Positions 17,237 to 25,456 of a DNA stretch of 64,000 bases are shown here, piece by piece. The number at the start of each line of letters is the position of its first letter. Position 1 is the first letter of the stretch. The translations under genes were made by a program, and so were the position numbers. The DNA is taken from contig NZ_CP012201.1 of NCBI RefSeq assembly GCF_001191005.1, forward strand, positions 2,170,001 to 2,234,000. Reading direction: 5' to 3'. The notes under the pieces were generated by a model. The model was not told the origin of the DNA, ran no database searches, and saw only the letters and a program-made list of their open reading frames with translations. This stretch comes from Massilia sp. NR 4-1. Its GTDB lineage: Bacteria > Pseudomonadota > Gammaproteobacteria > Burkholderiales > Burkholderiaceae_D.

Positions 17237-17704
17237 ATGCCTATTCCTTTTTCTGACTTATTCGGGCGCTTGAGCCGGGCGCTGGGGTTTGAAACGGCGG
17301 AGAGTTTTCCGCCCGGCCATCCGCATGCGCGCACACGCTGGAATGGCGCGTATTTCGATATCGCGTCGGATGTGAAGCCGGACGAGATCGAACGCCGCAT
17401 TTGCGCCGCGATTGCGAATACGCCGCTGGTGTTCGCGCATATCGTGAATCCGACACCGGCCATGCAGCGCGCGCTGTTCGGCGTGATCGAACAGCGCCTG
17501 CGCCACCGCCACGAACGCGAAGCGGCGCAGTACGCGGCGCTGCTGATCGCGGCTTACCGCAGCCCGGATGTGCCGGAGGCCATGCCCGGCCTGCGCCAGC
17601 TGATCGACGATACCAGCGAGGCCGAAGCGCCAGCGCGCATCCGCGCCGTGCTGGCCTTCCTGAGCGATGTGCAGTCGCCTTTCGACGTCATCGAGATGCC
17701 TTAA
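17237..17704 (+). CDS. hypothetical cytoplasmic protein
   Basis: A 155-residue soluble, mostly helical protein beginning MPIPFSDLF. An in-frame GTG 96 bp upstream would read through the REP-like repeat, so the ATG at 17237 is preferred, although no strong ribosome site is seen. It has no signal peptide or membrane helix, and I recognise no family. It lies between the pirin gene and a convergent secreted protein gene. Confidence 0.6.
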   Translation: MPIPFSDLFGRLSRALGFETAESFPPGHPHARTRWNGAYFDIASDVKPDEIERRICAAIANTPLVFAHIVNPTPAMQRALFGVIEQRLRHRHEREAAQYAALLIAAYRSPDVPEAMPGLRQLIDDTSEAEAPARIRAVLAFLSDVQSPFDVIEMP

Positions 17705-17717
17705 GGCCGGCGCACTT

Positions 17718-18422
17718 CTAGGGCTGGTAACTGAGATTGGCGCGGTAGGCCAGCAATTCGCTGCGCTTGCTGTGCACCATGCCCGCCAGCGCCGGCTCGA
17801 TCTCCGGCAAGTCGGCCGCCGCGCCAAAACTGGGGACGGCGCGCATCAGCATATATTGCGGCGCAGAGCCACCCAGCTGCAGGCGATACAGGCTATAGCG
17901 CGCGCCACTGCCGGCCAGGCGGCTGCGCTGGCGCGTCCAAGCCTGTTCGAACGCACCACCCTGCCCCGGCAGCACCTGGTAGGTAATCAGAGCCAGATAC
18001 GGCGAAGTGTCGGGCAATGGCGCGCCAACGCTGGCGCCATCCAGGCGCTGGAAGACGCCGTGGCTGAGGAAATCGGCATGCGGCTCGACGTGCTTTTGAT
18101 TGTCGGCGCGGTCGGCGGCCGGCTGCACGGCGTTGTCGAAATTGCCGGGGGCATGGCCGAAAGTGCCGTCCATGAAGTAGCCGAGCCGCTCGCCCAGTAC
18201 GAAGGACCAGCCATGCCAGGTCCAGCTGTCCCCGGCTTGGCGGTGCCATTCCAGATGTTTTTCGTAGCCCGCTTCAAAGGCGCTGTCCTGGCCAGGTTTG
18301 GGCTGGATCACCACCATGCGCGCATAAGGACCGGCCGGCGGCGACGCAAGGGCCGCGCCAGCCGGCATGAGAACCAGGGAGCCAGCCAGCAAGGGCCGCC
18401 ACGGAAAACGATTCAGCTGCAT
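17718..18422 (-). CDS. secreted hypothetical protein with two ferredoxin-like halves
   Basis: A 234-residue protein with a clear signal peptide (about residues 1-26, AALA-S). The mature part has two similar halves, each opening with a beta strand and a PGQ motif (VVIQPKPGQDSAFEAGYEKHLEW and LITYQVLPGQGGAFEQAWTRQRSRL), like a tandem dimeric alpha-beta barrel (ABM/ferredoxin-like) fold. The function is not recognised. It has no operon partner. Confidence 0.6.
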   Translation of the reverse strand: MQLNRFPWRPLLAGSLVLMPAGAALASPPAGPYARMVVIQPKPGQDSAFEAGYEKHLEWHRQAGDSWTWHGWSFVLGERLGYFMDGTFGHAPGNFDNAVQPAADRADNQKHVEPHADFLSHGVFQRLDGASVGAPLPDTSPYLALITYQVLPGQGGAFEQAWTRQRSRLAGSGARYSLYRLQLGGSAPQYMLMRAVPSFGAAADLPEIEPALAGMVHSKRSELLAYRANLSYQP

Positions 18423-18489
18423 GCCATCTCCACACTATTGCAGATGGCACAGCATAGCAATAAACGCCGCCGCCGGCAGCTGCGCCTTT

Positions 18490-20022
18490 TCAGATGCAGG
18501 CGCCGTAGCGGCCACTGGCCACCGCCGGCACCTGTTCCAGCCAGCGCTGCTCCGGCTGCGGCGGACGCGGTTGCGGCACTTCGGGCAGCTGGTAGCTGCG
18601 GATATGGCGTTCGACGATGGGCAGCTCGCCCACCTCGCTCAGACGGCTATAGTCGCCCAGCGCCGCTACCGCATCCTGCTCGCCGCGGTTTTCGGCATAC
18701 TGGGCCAGCGCCAGCATGCGCAGGCTGTCGACGCTCTGCAGCACGCCGGCCGGCGTATTGCGCTTGGCTGTCTGCACCGGTCCGCCGGCGATGCCGCGCC
18801 CATCCTCGCCGGGCATGCGCGGGGCGCTGCGCGTGAGGGAGCTGGTCTGGCCCACGGCGCGGCTATACCAGGCGGCTGCCTGGGCGAAGTCCTGCGTCAC
18901 GCCATGGCCGGTTTCATAGCAGTAGGCGAGGCTGATCTGGCCGGCCAGATCGCCCTGCTCCGCCGCGCGCCGGTACCAGTAGACGGCCAGCTCGCGGTCC
19001 GCCTCGCTTTGCACATACTCCATCAGCATATCGCCCAGACGCACCTGGGCGCGCGTGAAGCCTTGGGCGGCGGCGCGTTCCAGCCAGTGGCGCGCCTGCT
19101 TGCGGTCGGCCGCCACGCCCAGGCCGCGCTCATAGGCGACCGACAGGTTTTGCTGGGCCCAGGCATTGCCTTGGGTGGCGGCCTTGCGGTACCACTCGAC
19201 GGCGATGGCCGGATTCTGTTCCAGGCCTTGTCCGCGCCAGTACATATAGCCCAGATTATTCTGCGCCACATCATAGCCCTGCAAGGCGGCCAGCAGATAC
19301 ATGCGGGCCGCTTCATCGAAGTCCTTGGGCACGCCGTCGCCGCGCTGGTACATCAGACCCAGGGCATTCTGCGCCTGGGCATTGCCGTCGTCGGCGGCGG
19401 CCTGATACCAGCGCAAGGCTTCCACCTTATCCTTGGGCAGCAGCACGCCGTTGAAGTAGCAATTGCCCAGCCAGAGCTGGGCGTCGGCGCTGCCGCTTTG
19501 CGCCGCCTGGCGATACCAGCGCAGTGCATCGTCGGGATTGGGCGCCACGCCGCGCCCCTGTTCCAGCAGGCGCGCCAGCAGCAGCTGTTCAGCGGCGCCG
19601 CCCTTTTCGGCCGCGGCGCGCGCCTGCACGTATTCGCGCACCAGTGCCGGATCGGACACCAGATCGGTCGGCGTATGCACGTAGCGGAATTGCAGCCAGG
19701 CGGCGACGGGTTTGCCATCCACCGCGGCGGGCTGGAAACGGCAGGCGCGGCCGGCGGCCAGCGCGGCCTGATCGAAGGCGGTCGAGCCGCTCGATTGCAG
19801 CAGGCGGGCGGCCAGCAGCTTGCCATCCACGCCAACTTGATATGCCAGGGTCGCCGCCGTCTGCATTTCAACGTCACCCACGAGCTGGGGCCACTCCGGC
19901 TTGAAGCAGTGGGCAAAATCGATGATGGCGGGGGTAGCTGCGCCGGCGGCAGGGGGTTGCTGGGCAGAGGCGGCAGCCGCCATGACACAGAGAACTGGCA
20001 AAAGCGAAAGCTTGTTCTTCAT
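18490..20022 (-). CDS. Sel1-repeat protein with N-terminal TonB-type domain
   Basis: A 510-residue exported protein. The start at 20022 gives a signal peptide MKNKLSLLPVLCVMAAAASA; a longer frame would overlap the neighbour. Residues about 35-120 look like a TonB C-terminal/energy-transducer domain (LAYQVGVDGKLLAARLLQSSGSTAFDQAALAAGRACRFQPA). Residues about 140-420 are seven to eight Sel1-like (TPR-related) repeats of the form A..WY..AA.QG.A.AQ..LG..Y..G.GV. It is probably a periplasmic scaffold. The TonB-like domain in front of Sel1 repeats, not at the C-terminus, is unusual. Confidence 0.8.
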   Translation of the reverse strand: MKNKLSLLPVLCVMAAAASAQQPPAAGAATPAIIDFAHCFKPEWPQLVGDVEMQTAATLAYQVGVDGKLLAARLLQSSGSTAFDQAALAAGRACRFQPAAVDGKPVAAWLQFRYVHTPTDLVSDPALVREYVQARAAAEKGGAAEQLLLARLLEQGRGVAPNPDDALRWYRQAAQSGSADAQLWLGNCYFNGVLLPKDKVEALRWYQAAADDGNAQAQNALGLMYQRGDGVPKDFDEAARMYLLAALQGYDVAQNNLGYMYWRGQGLEQNPAIAVEWYRKAATQGNAWAQQNLSVAYERGLGVAADRKQARHWLERAAAQGFTRAQVRLGDMLMEYVQSEADRELAVYWYRRAAEQGDLAGQISLAYCYETGHGVTQDFAQAAAWYSRAVGQTSSLTRSAPRMPGEDGRGIAGGPVQTAKRNTPAGVLQSVDSLRMLALAQYAENRGEQDAVAALGDYSRLSEVGELPIVERHIRSYQLPEVPQPRPPQPEQRWLEQVPAVASGRYGACI

Positions 20023-20138
20023 GAGAGTAAGCCTGATAAACAGTCGAGGTAAAACCGTTTTTGCATCATGAACGCCTATGCAATCCTCCACTATAGTCCA
20101 TAGCAGCTTGGAAAACTTACACGGATTATCACTATGTG

Positions 20139-21284
20139 TCAGACTTGCCACTCGGCGGCAGGCGCCGGACGCGCCGCGCGCGTGCCGGCTTCATTGCTGG
20201 GCACATAGCGCTCGCGCAGCTTCATGAAGGGCGTTTCGACCAGCAGGTAAAGCAGCCAGCCCGCCAAGCCGCTGGCAAGCAGCATGATAGCGATGCCGCC
20301 CGCCGATTCCGGTCCCATGCCGTGCTTGAGCAGCTCGGGCTTGAGCAGGATGCAGAGCTGCTTATGCGTGAGGTAGATGGCGTAAGACCAGATGGCGATG
20401 GCCGAGGCGCCCGGCACGCGCAGGCGGCTCAGCCAGGAGGCCGGACTCAGGGCCGACAGCAGCAGCAGGGAGAAGCCCAGTCCCAGCAGCGGATAGCCGG
20501 CCACGGTCAGGGCCTGGCCATAGTGGTCGTCATGGAATTCGTTCAGTGCCAGCACGGTAATGAGCAGACCCGCCGCCAGCGTCCAGTTGCCGTACGCCGT
20601 GCAGCGCGCCCACAGCGGCCGATGGAAATTTTTCAGCAGCGCCAGCGCCACGCCCGCCACCAATTCATCGAAGCGGCACAGGGTCGAGTAGTAGATACTG
20701 GTATAGAAGGCGGCGCTGCCGTCGGGCGGCGGCTGCACCTGCTGCCACAGCCAGCCGCGTATCAGCATACCGGCCGCGAAGCTGGCGAGGATGGCGATCC
20801 AGGCCCAGGCCAGCGAACGGCGCCAGCTGGCGATCAGCAAGGCCAGGGCCGGCAGCAGCATATAGAACTGCTCTTCCACGCACAGCGACCAGGCATGGGA
20901 AAACAGGGTGCCGGGGATCAGCTGGAAATTCAGGGTAAAGCTGAAATACTTCCACCACGGCGCCGGTTGCGCGGCACCGGCGAAATACGGCCAGAAGGCA
21001 TACAGGGCCAGCACCACATAGTAATTGGGCAGGGTGCGCAGCAGGCGGCGCGCGTAAAAATTCTTGAGCGAGAAGCCGCCGCGCCGCAGGCTGCCGAAAA
21101 TCTGGTTGCCGATCAGGTAGCCCGACAGCGCGAAGAACAGGTCGACCCCGGCCCAGCCTATCTCGCTGAAAAAGCCGAAGGTAGGTTTGTGGCTGACGAA
21201 AATCATGTAATGGTTCATGAACACCAGCACGATGGCGAGGGCGCGCAGGGTGTCCAAACCGTGGAGGCGGGAGCTTGGCTTCAT
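20139..21284 (-). CDS. acyltransferase 3 family membrane protein
   Basis: A 381-residue OafA/YrhL-like integral membrane acyltransferase with about ten helices. The signature RLHGLDTLRALAIVLVF at the N-terminus, FFALSGYLIG and the SLCVEEQFYMLLP motif (catalytic Glu region) are all present. It transfers acyl groups, often O-acetyl, to surface polysaccharide or lipid. There is no neighbouring glycan gene, so the acceptor is unknown. The C-terminal cytosolic tail is short. Confidence 0.9.
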   Translation of the reverse strand: MKPSSRLHGLDTLRALAIVLVFMNHYMIFVSHKPTFGFFSEIGWAGVDLFFALSGYLIGNQIFGSLRRGGFSLKNFYARRLLRTLPNYYVVLALYAFWPYFAGAAQPAPWWKYFSFTLNFQLIPGTLFSHAWSLCVEEQFYMLLPALALLIASWRRSLAWAWIAILASFAAGMLIRGWLWQQVQPPPDGSAAFYTSIYYSTLCRFDELVAGVALALLKNFHRPLWARCTAYGNWTLAAGLLITVLALNEFHDDHYGQALTVAGYPLLGLGFSLLLLSALSPASWLSRLRVPGASAIAIWSYAIYLTHKQLCILLKPELLKHGMGPESAGGIAIMLLASGLAGWLLYLLVETPFMKLRERYVPSNEAGTRAARPAPAAEWQV

Positions 21285-21366
21285 CCCGGCATTTTACCTG
21301 CCGCGCTGGCCGCGCCGGGGAATCCCGCTAGAATAGCTGCCACTTGCATAATCTTGAGGAACCGGC

Positions 21367-22326
21367 ATGACTTCGGCAGACGCGCTGCAATTCAAATCCA
21401 TCAACTACACCGGCCAGGGTCCGGGACCGCGCCTGATCGTCACCGGCGCCGTGCATGGCAACGAGGTGTGCGGCACCCAGGCCATCCTGCGCGTGCTGCA
21501 GGAGCTCGACGAAGGCCGCCTGCGCATCCGCAACGGCAGCGTGACCTTTGTCCCCATCGTCAATCCGCTCGCCTATGCCAAGGGTGAGCGCGCGGGCGAG
21601 CGCAATCTGAACCGCAACCTCTTCCCCAAGGAACAGCCGCAGGATTTCGAAGACCGCATCGGCAACTGGCTCTGCCCCCTGCTGGCCAGCCACGACGTGC
21701 TGCTCGACCTGCACTCCTTCAATGCCGCCAGCCAGCCCTTTGTGATGGTCGGGCCGCGCAATAACGAGGGACCGCTGGAACCCTTCCGCCACCAGGAACA
21801 GGAACGCGCGCTGGCGCGCCGCCTGGGCGTCAAGCGCTTTGTCGATGGCTGGCTGCGCACTTACGGCGCGGGCGTGCAGCGCCGCCTGCGCGGCAGCAGC
21901 GAGCTGCAAACCGTGCTGCGCTACGGCATGGGCACCACCGAATACATGCGCAGCACCGGCGGCTATGCGCTCACGCTGGAATGCGGCCAGCACGCCGATC
22001 CGCAGGCGCCGCAGGTGGCTTACCGCGCCATCCTGAACACCCTCGCCTTCCTCGGCCTGATCGAGGCGGAGGCACCGCAGCCGGTCGATCCGGCCGTGGT
22101 GGAAGCGCTCAGCATGGCCGAGGTGTACGACAAGCTGCATGCGGACGATCGCTTCAGCCGCAACTGGTCCAGCTTCGACCGCGTGGCCCGGGGCGAGGAG
22201 ATCGGCCGCCGCGCCGACGGCACGCCGGTGCTGGCCGAATACGACGCCATCATGCTCTTCCCCGACAGCGGCGCGGCCGCCAACAGCGAATGGTATTACC
22301 TGGCCAAGGTGAACCAAAGCTTTTAA
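21367..22326 (+). CDS. M14-like succinylglutamate desuccinylase/aspartoacylase family protein
   Basis: A 319-residue zinc carboxypeptidase-fold protein. Metal ligands are visible as GAVHGNE (His30, Glu33) and LLDLHSF (His116), with a downstream catalytic Glu in LTLECGQH. This fits the AstE/AspA family, which deacylates N-acyl amino acids, though many members act on unknown amides. No arginine-succinyltransferase genes are nearby, so AstE itself is unlikely. The AGCCxx-type ribosome site is weak (TGAGGAACC). Confidence 0.85.
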   Translation: MTSADALQFKSINYTGQGPGPRLIVTGAVHGNEVCGTQAILRVLQELDEGRLRIRNGSVTFVPIVNPLAYAKGERAGERNLNRNLFPKEQPQDFEDRIGNWLCPLLASHDVLLDLHSFNAASQPFVMVGPRNNEGPLEPFRHQEQERALARRLGVKRFVDGWLRTYGAGVQRRLRGSSELQTVLRYGMGTTEYMRSTGGYALTLECGQHADPQAPQVAYRAILNTLAFLGLIEAEAPQPVDPAVVEALSMAEVYDKLHADDRFSRNWSSFDRVARGEEIGRRADGTPVLAEYDAIMLFPDSGAAANSEWYYLAKVNQSF

Positions 22327-22406
22327 ATCGAAAGTATGTGGTTTGTACGCACACAAGCTGGCAGCGGGTATTAGGTAAGAATAAAATCTCCTTACAAGGA
22401 GACAAC

Positions 22407-23186
22407 ATGAAAACGCCGCTGCTCATCTCGTGCGCCGCTGCCGTCCTGGCCGGCCCGCCCCATGCCGCAGCCGAGCCGGAACCGCAATACACCTTGCGCA
22501 TCGTGGCGCAGGAAAGCGTGCCGCCCAAATGGCTGCCGCGCGAAGGCAGTCTTCCTGCCGGGGTTTGCCCCGACATCCTGGCCGCCATCGAAAAAATCCA
22601 GCCGCGCTTGCGCTTCACCGGCATGGAGGAAGCGCGCTCGGTGCCGGTGATCGAACAAGGCCTGGAAAGCGGCGGCGTGGGTGCCGCCTGCGCCTTGCTC
22701 GACACGCCGCGCCGGCGCCAGATCGCCAGCGTGGCCGGCAAATCCCTGTACACCGTGCGCCACCGGCTGGCCGCCGCCGCCAGCGACAAGGTCAATATCG
22801 AAACGCTGGAAGAGCTGGTGCGCCTGCGGCCCTTGATCAACACGCCGCGCGGCGCCGCCTACTCCGACCAGCTGCGCATTCTCGGCCTCGAAGTCGACGA
22901 CAGCACCGGCGACAACCTGACCAATCTGCGCAAGATCGCCGCCGGCCATGGCCGTTTCATCTACATGAACGAACTGACACTGGCCTGGCTGATCCGCGAG
23001 CACAATCTGCAACACAAAGTGCGTCTGCTGCCGAATATTCTGAAGGAAGAGCCGATCTACTTCTGGATCAGCAAAAAGGCCGATCCGATGGCCACGCGCC
23101 TGGCCGACCAGGCTTTGCACCGCCTGCACAGCAGCGGCGAGCTGGCGCGCATCTACCAGCGCTGGTCCAGCCAGCGCCAGCCTTGA
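22407..23186 (+). CDS. periplasmic amino-acid-type solute-binding protein
   Basis: A 259-residue protein with a signal peptide (HAAA-E, about residue 22) and a type II periplasmic-binding fold (SBP_bac_3-like): LRIVAQESVPPKW...GVCPDILAAIEK, then GVGAACALLDTPRR and RLADQALHRLHSSGELARIYQRW. The start has an excellent AAGGAG ribosome site. No ABC permease is adjacent. Orphan binding proteins of this kind in betaproteobacteria may act as sensors or have drifted function. Confidence 0.85.
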   Translation: MKTPLLISCAAAVLAGPPHAAAEPEPQYTLRIVAQESVPPKWLPREGSLPAGVCPDILAAIEKIQPRLRFTGMEEARSVPVIEQGLESGGVGAACALLDTPRRRQIASVAGKSLYTVRHRLAAAASDKVNIETLEELVRLRPLINTPRGAAYSDQLRILGLEVDDSTGDNLTNLRKIAAGHGRFIYMNELTLAWLIREHNLQHKVRLLPNILKEEPIYFWISKKADPMATRLADQALHRLHSSGELARIYQRWSSQRQP

Positions 23187-23255
23187 ACAGGAGCCGCAGG
23201 CAATGCGCCCCGCCGCTCAGACACTGCAACCGGTACGGCGAAGAGAGCTGGGTAC

Positions 23256-23669
23256 TCAGCGCTCCGGCCGGCCCAGCGCGCCTTTTGCGGCGGCGCTCAG
23301 GATGCGGCGGAAGGTGGGGCATTCCAGGTGGCTGGCGGCGCGGCAGGCGGCGGCATGGCGCAGGCCGTCGCGCATGGCGCCCAGCTTGCGGATGGTGCGC
23401 TCCAGCTCATCGGCCTTGGCCAGCAGCAGCGCGCGGTCCATTTGCAGGCTGCCGTCGCCGGCGAACATGCGCCCGATCTCATCCAGCGTGAAGCCGGCGC
23501 TGCGCCCGAGGGCGATCAGGGCCAGACGCTCCAGCACCGACGTGTCGAACAGACGGCGCAGGCCGCGCCGGCCGGCGGCGGCGATCAGGCCTTTCTCTTC
23601 GTAGTAGCGCAGCGCCGACGGTGCCAGGCCGGTGCGCCGCGCCACTTCCGCTATATCCAGTTTTTCCAT
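23256..23669 (-). CDS. MerR-family transcriptional regulator
   Basis: A 137-residue MerR regulator starting MEKLDIAEVARRTGLAPSALRYYEEKGL, the canonical winged helix. A dimerisation helix follows (about 75-105) and a short C-terminal domain with two Cys (ACRAASHLEC), not arranged like a SoxR iron-sulfur cluster. It is divergent from the methyltransferase gene and overlies a perfect MerR-type operator-promoter. No ribosome site precedes the ATG, so the message may be leaderless. Confidence 0.9.
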   Translation of the reverse strand: MEKLDIAEVARRTGLAPSALRYYEEKGLIAAAGRRGLRRLFDTSVLERLALIALGRSAGFTLDEIGRMFAGDGSLQMDRALLLAKADELERTIRKLGAMRDGLRHAAACRAASHLECPTFRRILSAAAKGALGRPER

Positions 23670-23671
23670 GC

Positions 23672-23702
23672 TTGACTTCAAGTGGACTTGAAGTTGCAGA
23701 AT
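23672..23702 (+). promoter_or_regulatory. MerR-type promoter with 19-bp spacer and perfect dyad
   Basis: -35 TTGACT (23672-23677), a 19-bp spacer, and -10 CAGAAT (23697-23702). The overlong spacer carries the perfect inverted repeat ACTTCAAGT-GG-ACTTGAAGT (23675-23694). This is the classic geometry of promoters that MerR proteins twist into an active form. It reads toward the methyltransferase gene. Confidence 0.75.
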
Positions 23703-23728
23703 AACAGAATCAAGCCAAGGAGACTGTC

Positions 23729-24580
23729 ATGACGCATATTCATCAAGTAAACCAAGACCAGGTGCAGCTGTGGAACGGCCATGCCGGCCATGCCTGGGTC
23801 GAAATGCAAAGCGTGCTGGACCAGCTGTTCACGCCCCTGGAGCGGCGGCTGGTGGAAGAGGCGGCGGCGCTGCGCCCTGAAACGGTGCTCGACGTGGGTT
23901 GCGGCACCGGCGCCGTAACGCTGGCCCTGGCGCGCCGCCTGGGCGGCCAGGCGCAATGCACGGGCGCCGATATTTCCCGGCCCATGATCGAGGCGGCCCA
24001 AGCGCGTGCCGCGTGCGCGGACACGCCGGCCAGCTTTGTCCTGGCCGATGCCCAGACCCATGATTTCGGCCAAGCCCGTTTCGACCTGATCGTCTCACGC
24101 CTGGGCGTGATGTTCTTCGACGATCCGGTGCGCGCCTTCGGCAATCTGCGCCAGGCGGCGGCCAAGGGTGCGGCGCTGCGCTTTATCGCCTGGCGCGGCC
24201 CCGAAGAAAATCCCTTCATGACTGCGGGCGAGCGCGCCGTGGCCCACCTGCTGCCGGCGCTGGCACCGCGCCCGGCGGACAAGCCGGGCCAGTTCGGCCT
24301 TGCCAGCCGGGAGCGCGTGATCGGCCTGCTCGAACAAAGCGGCTGGCAGGATGTCGAAGTGGCGCCGCTGGACCTGGCCTGCGCCATGCCGGAAGCCGAC
24401 CTGGTGCCGTATCTGAGCATGCTCGGTCCTGTCGGCCCGATCCTGCCCAATGAAAGCGCGGCGCGCCGCCAGGAAATCGTCGGCCTGATGCGCGCCGCCT
24501 GCGAATCTTATGTGCAGGACGGCGAGCTGCGCATCAACGCGGCCTGCTGGCTGGCCAGCGCCCGTAACCCGGGCGCATAA
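23729..24580 (+). CDS. class I SAM-dependent methyltransferase
   Basis: A 283-residue methyltransferase. SAM-binding motif I is VLDVGCGTGAVTLALARRLGG (about residues 51-71), followed by the motif II acidic region (CTGADIS) and FDLIVSRLGVMFFDDP as motif III/IV. The substrate is unknown. A good AAGGAG ribosome site precedes the ATG. It is the evident target of the divergent MerR regulator. Confidence 0.88.
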   Translation: MTHIHQVNQDQVQLWNGHAGHAWVEMQSVLDQLFTPLERRLVEEAAALRPETVLDVGCGTGAVTLALARRLGGQAQCTGADISRPMIEAAQARAACADTPASFVLADAQTHDFGQARFDLIVSRLGVMFFDDPVRAFGNLRQAAAKGAALRFIAWRGPEENPFMTAGERAVAHLLPALAPRPADKPGQFGLASRERVIGLLEQSGWQDVEVAPLDLACAMPEADLVPYLSMLGPVGPILPNESAARRQEIVGLMRAACESYVQDGELRINAACWLASARNPGA

Positions 24581-24605
24581 AAGCCCTCCTCCGCGCTGGC
24601 CGCCC

Positions 24606-24926
24606 TCAGTGCGTGGCCAGCAGCTTCAAGCCGGCGATGCCCAGCACGATCAGCGCGATGCAGCCGACGCGGGCCGCGGTGGCCGGCTCGTTCAAGACCA
24701 TGATGCCGAAGATGACGGTGCCCACGGTGCCGATGCCGGTCCACACCGCATAGGCGGTGCCCAGAGGCAGTTGGCGCAAGGCGAGACCCAGCAGGCCGAC
24801 GCTGGCGGCCATGGCGCCCAGAGTGAGCACGGTCGGTAGGGGTTTGGTGAATCCGGCGGTATACTTGAGGCCTACTGCCCAAGCGACTTCCAACAAGCCA
24901 GCCAGAAAAAGAATGAACCAGGACAT
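24606..24926 (-). CDS. gdx: guanidinium exporter, small multidrug resistance family
   Basis: A 106-residue, four-helix SMR protein of the SugE/Gdx subgroup. Glu13 in the first helix (LAGLLEVAWAVGLKYT) is the conserved proton/substrate carboxylate, and GTAYAVWTGIGTVGT in helix 3 is the subgroup signature. SugE-type proteins export guanidinium in exchange for protons. A guanidine-II riboswitch in its leader directly supports this substrate. The same gene is also called sugE. Confidence 0.93.
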   Translation of the reverse strand: MSWFILFLAGLLEVAWAVGLKYTAGFTKPLPTVLTLGAMAASVGLLGLALRQLPLGTAYAVWTGIGTVGTVIFGIMVLNEPATAARVGCIALIVLGIAGLKLLATH

Positions 24927-24946
24927 GATGTCTCTCCCAAAGTCAT

Positions 24947-24996
24947 GGCAGGGCCGTCCCTGCCTGGCTCCCTTGCTGCGGCGGGGTCGTCCCCGC
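24947..24996 (-). ncRNA. guanidine-II (mini-ykkC) riboswitch
   Basis: Read on the minus strand, two consecutive perfect hairpins carry the diagnostic ACGR tetraloops: GCGGGG-ACGA-CCCCGC (24981-24996) and GGCAGGG-ACGG-CCCTGCC (24947-24964), 16 bases apart. The second ends 20 bp before the gdx ATG, with GGGAGAG as ribosome site between. Guanidine binding lets the two loops pair and exposes the ribosome site in this class. A -10-like TATACT sits just upstream (25012-25017). Confidence 0.93.
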
Positions 24997-25081
24997 GGGA
25001 GAAGCGCCAGCAGTATACCACCTCCGTTCCCGGCGTGTTTTGGAACGGCTTCAGCAACCCTTGAAATTATATCGTAGAATA

Positions 25082-25116
25082 CCGATATGCGAATCGGAAG
25101 TATCCGATATTCGTAT
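25082..25116. promoter_or_regulatory. tandem operator-like direct repeat before the ArsR-type gene
   Basis: CCGATATGCGAAT (25082-25094) and CCGATATTCGTAT (25104-25116) match in 11 of 13 positions and start 22 bp apart, two helical turns. They lie 17-51 bp before the ArsR-type start and are probable autoregulatory sites. Confidence 0.5.
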
Positions 25117-25132
25117 CGTTAAAACCCGAATT

Positions 25133-25429
25133 ATGGACATCGACGCAATCCACAAAGCCCTGGCCAATCCCGTCCGGCGCCAAATCCTGGCCTGGTTGAA
25201 AGAGCCGCAGCAGCACTTCAGCGAGCAGCACCACCCGCTCGACATGGGTGTCTGCGCCGGCCAGATCGACAAGCGTACAGGCCTGTCGCAATCGACGGTA
25301 TCGGCCCACCTGACCACCCTGCAGAACGCGGGCCTGGTGACGGTGCAGCGCATTGGCCAGTGGAATTTCTTCAAGCGCGACGAGGCCACGATTCAGGCTT
25401 TTCTCGACTATATGAACAAGGGGCTGTAG
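25133..25429 (+). CDS. ArsR-type winged-helix transcriptional regulator
   Basis: A 98-residue regulator beginning MDIDAIHKALANPVRRQILAWL, the opening of ArsR/SmtB proteins. The recognition helix is LSQSTVSAHLTTLQNAGLV. It has no ELCVCDL-type metal site; the only Cys is in MGVCAGQ, so it may sense electrophiles or redox state rather than metal (inference). The ATG at 25133 fits the family start. The Old Yellow Enzyme gene begins 27 bp downstream, probably in the same operon. Confidence 0.88.
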   Translation: MDIDAIHKALANPVRRQILAWLKEPQQHFSEQHHPLDMGVCAGQIDKRTGLSQSTVSAHLTTLQNAGLVTVQRIGQWNFFKRDEATIQAFLDYMNKGL

Positions 25430-25456
25430 CCGGCCCATACACTGCAAGGACAAAAC

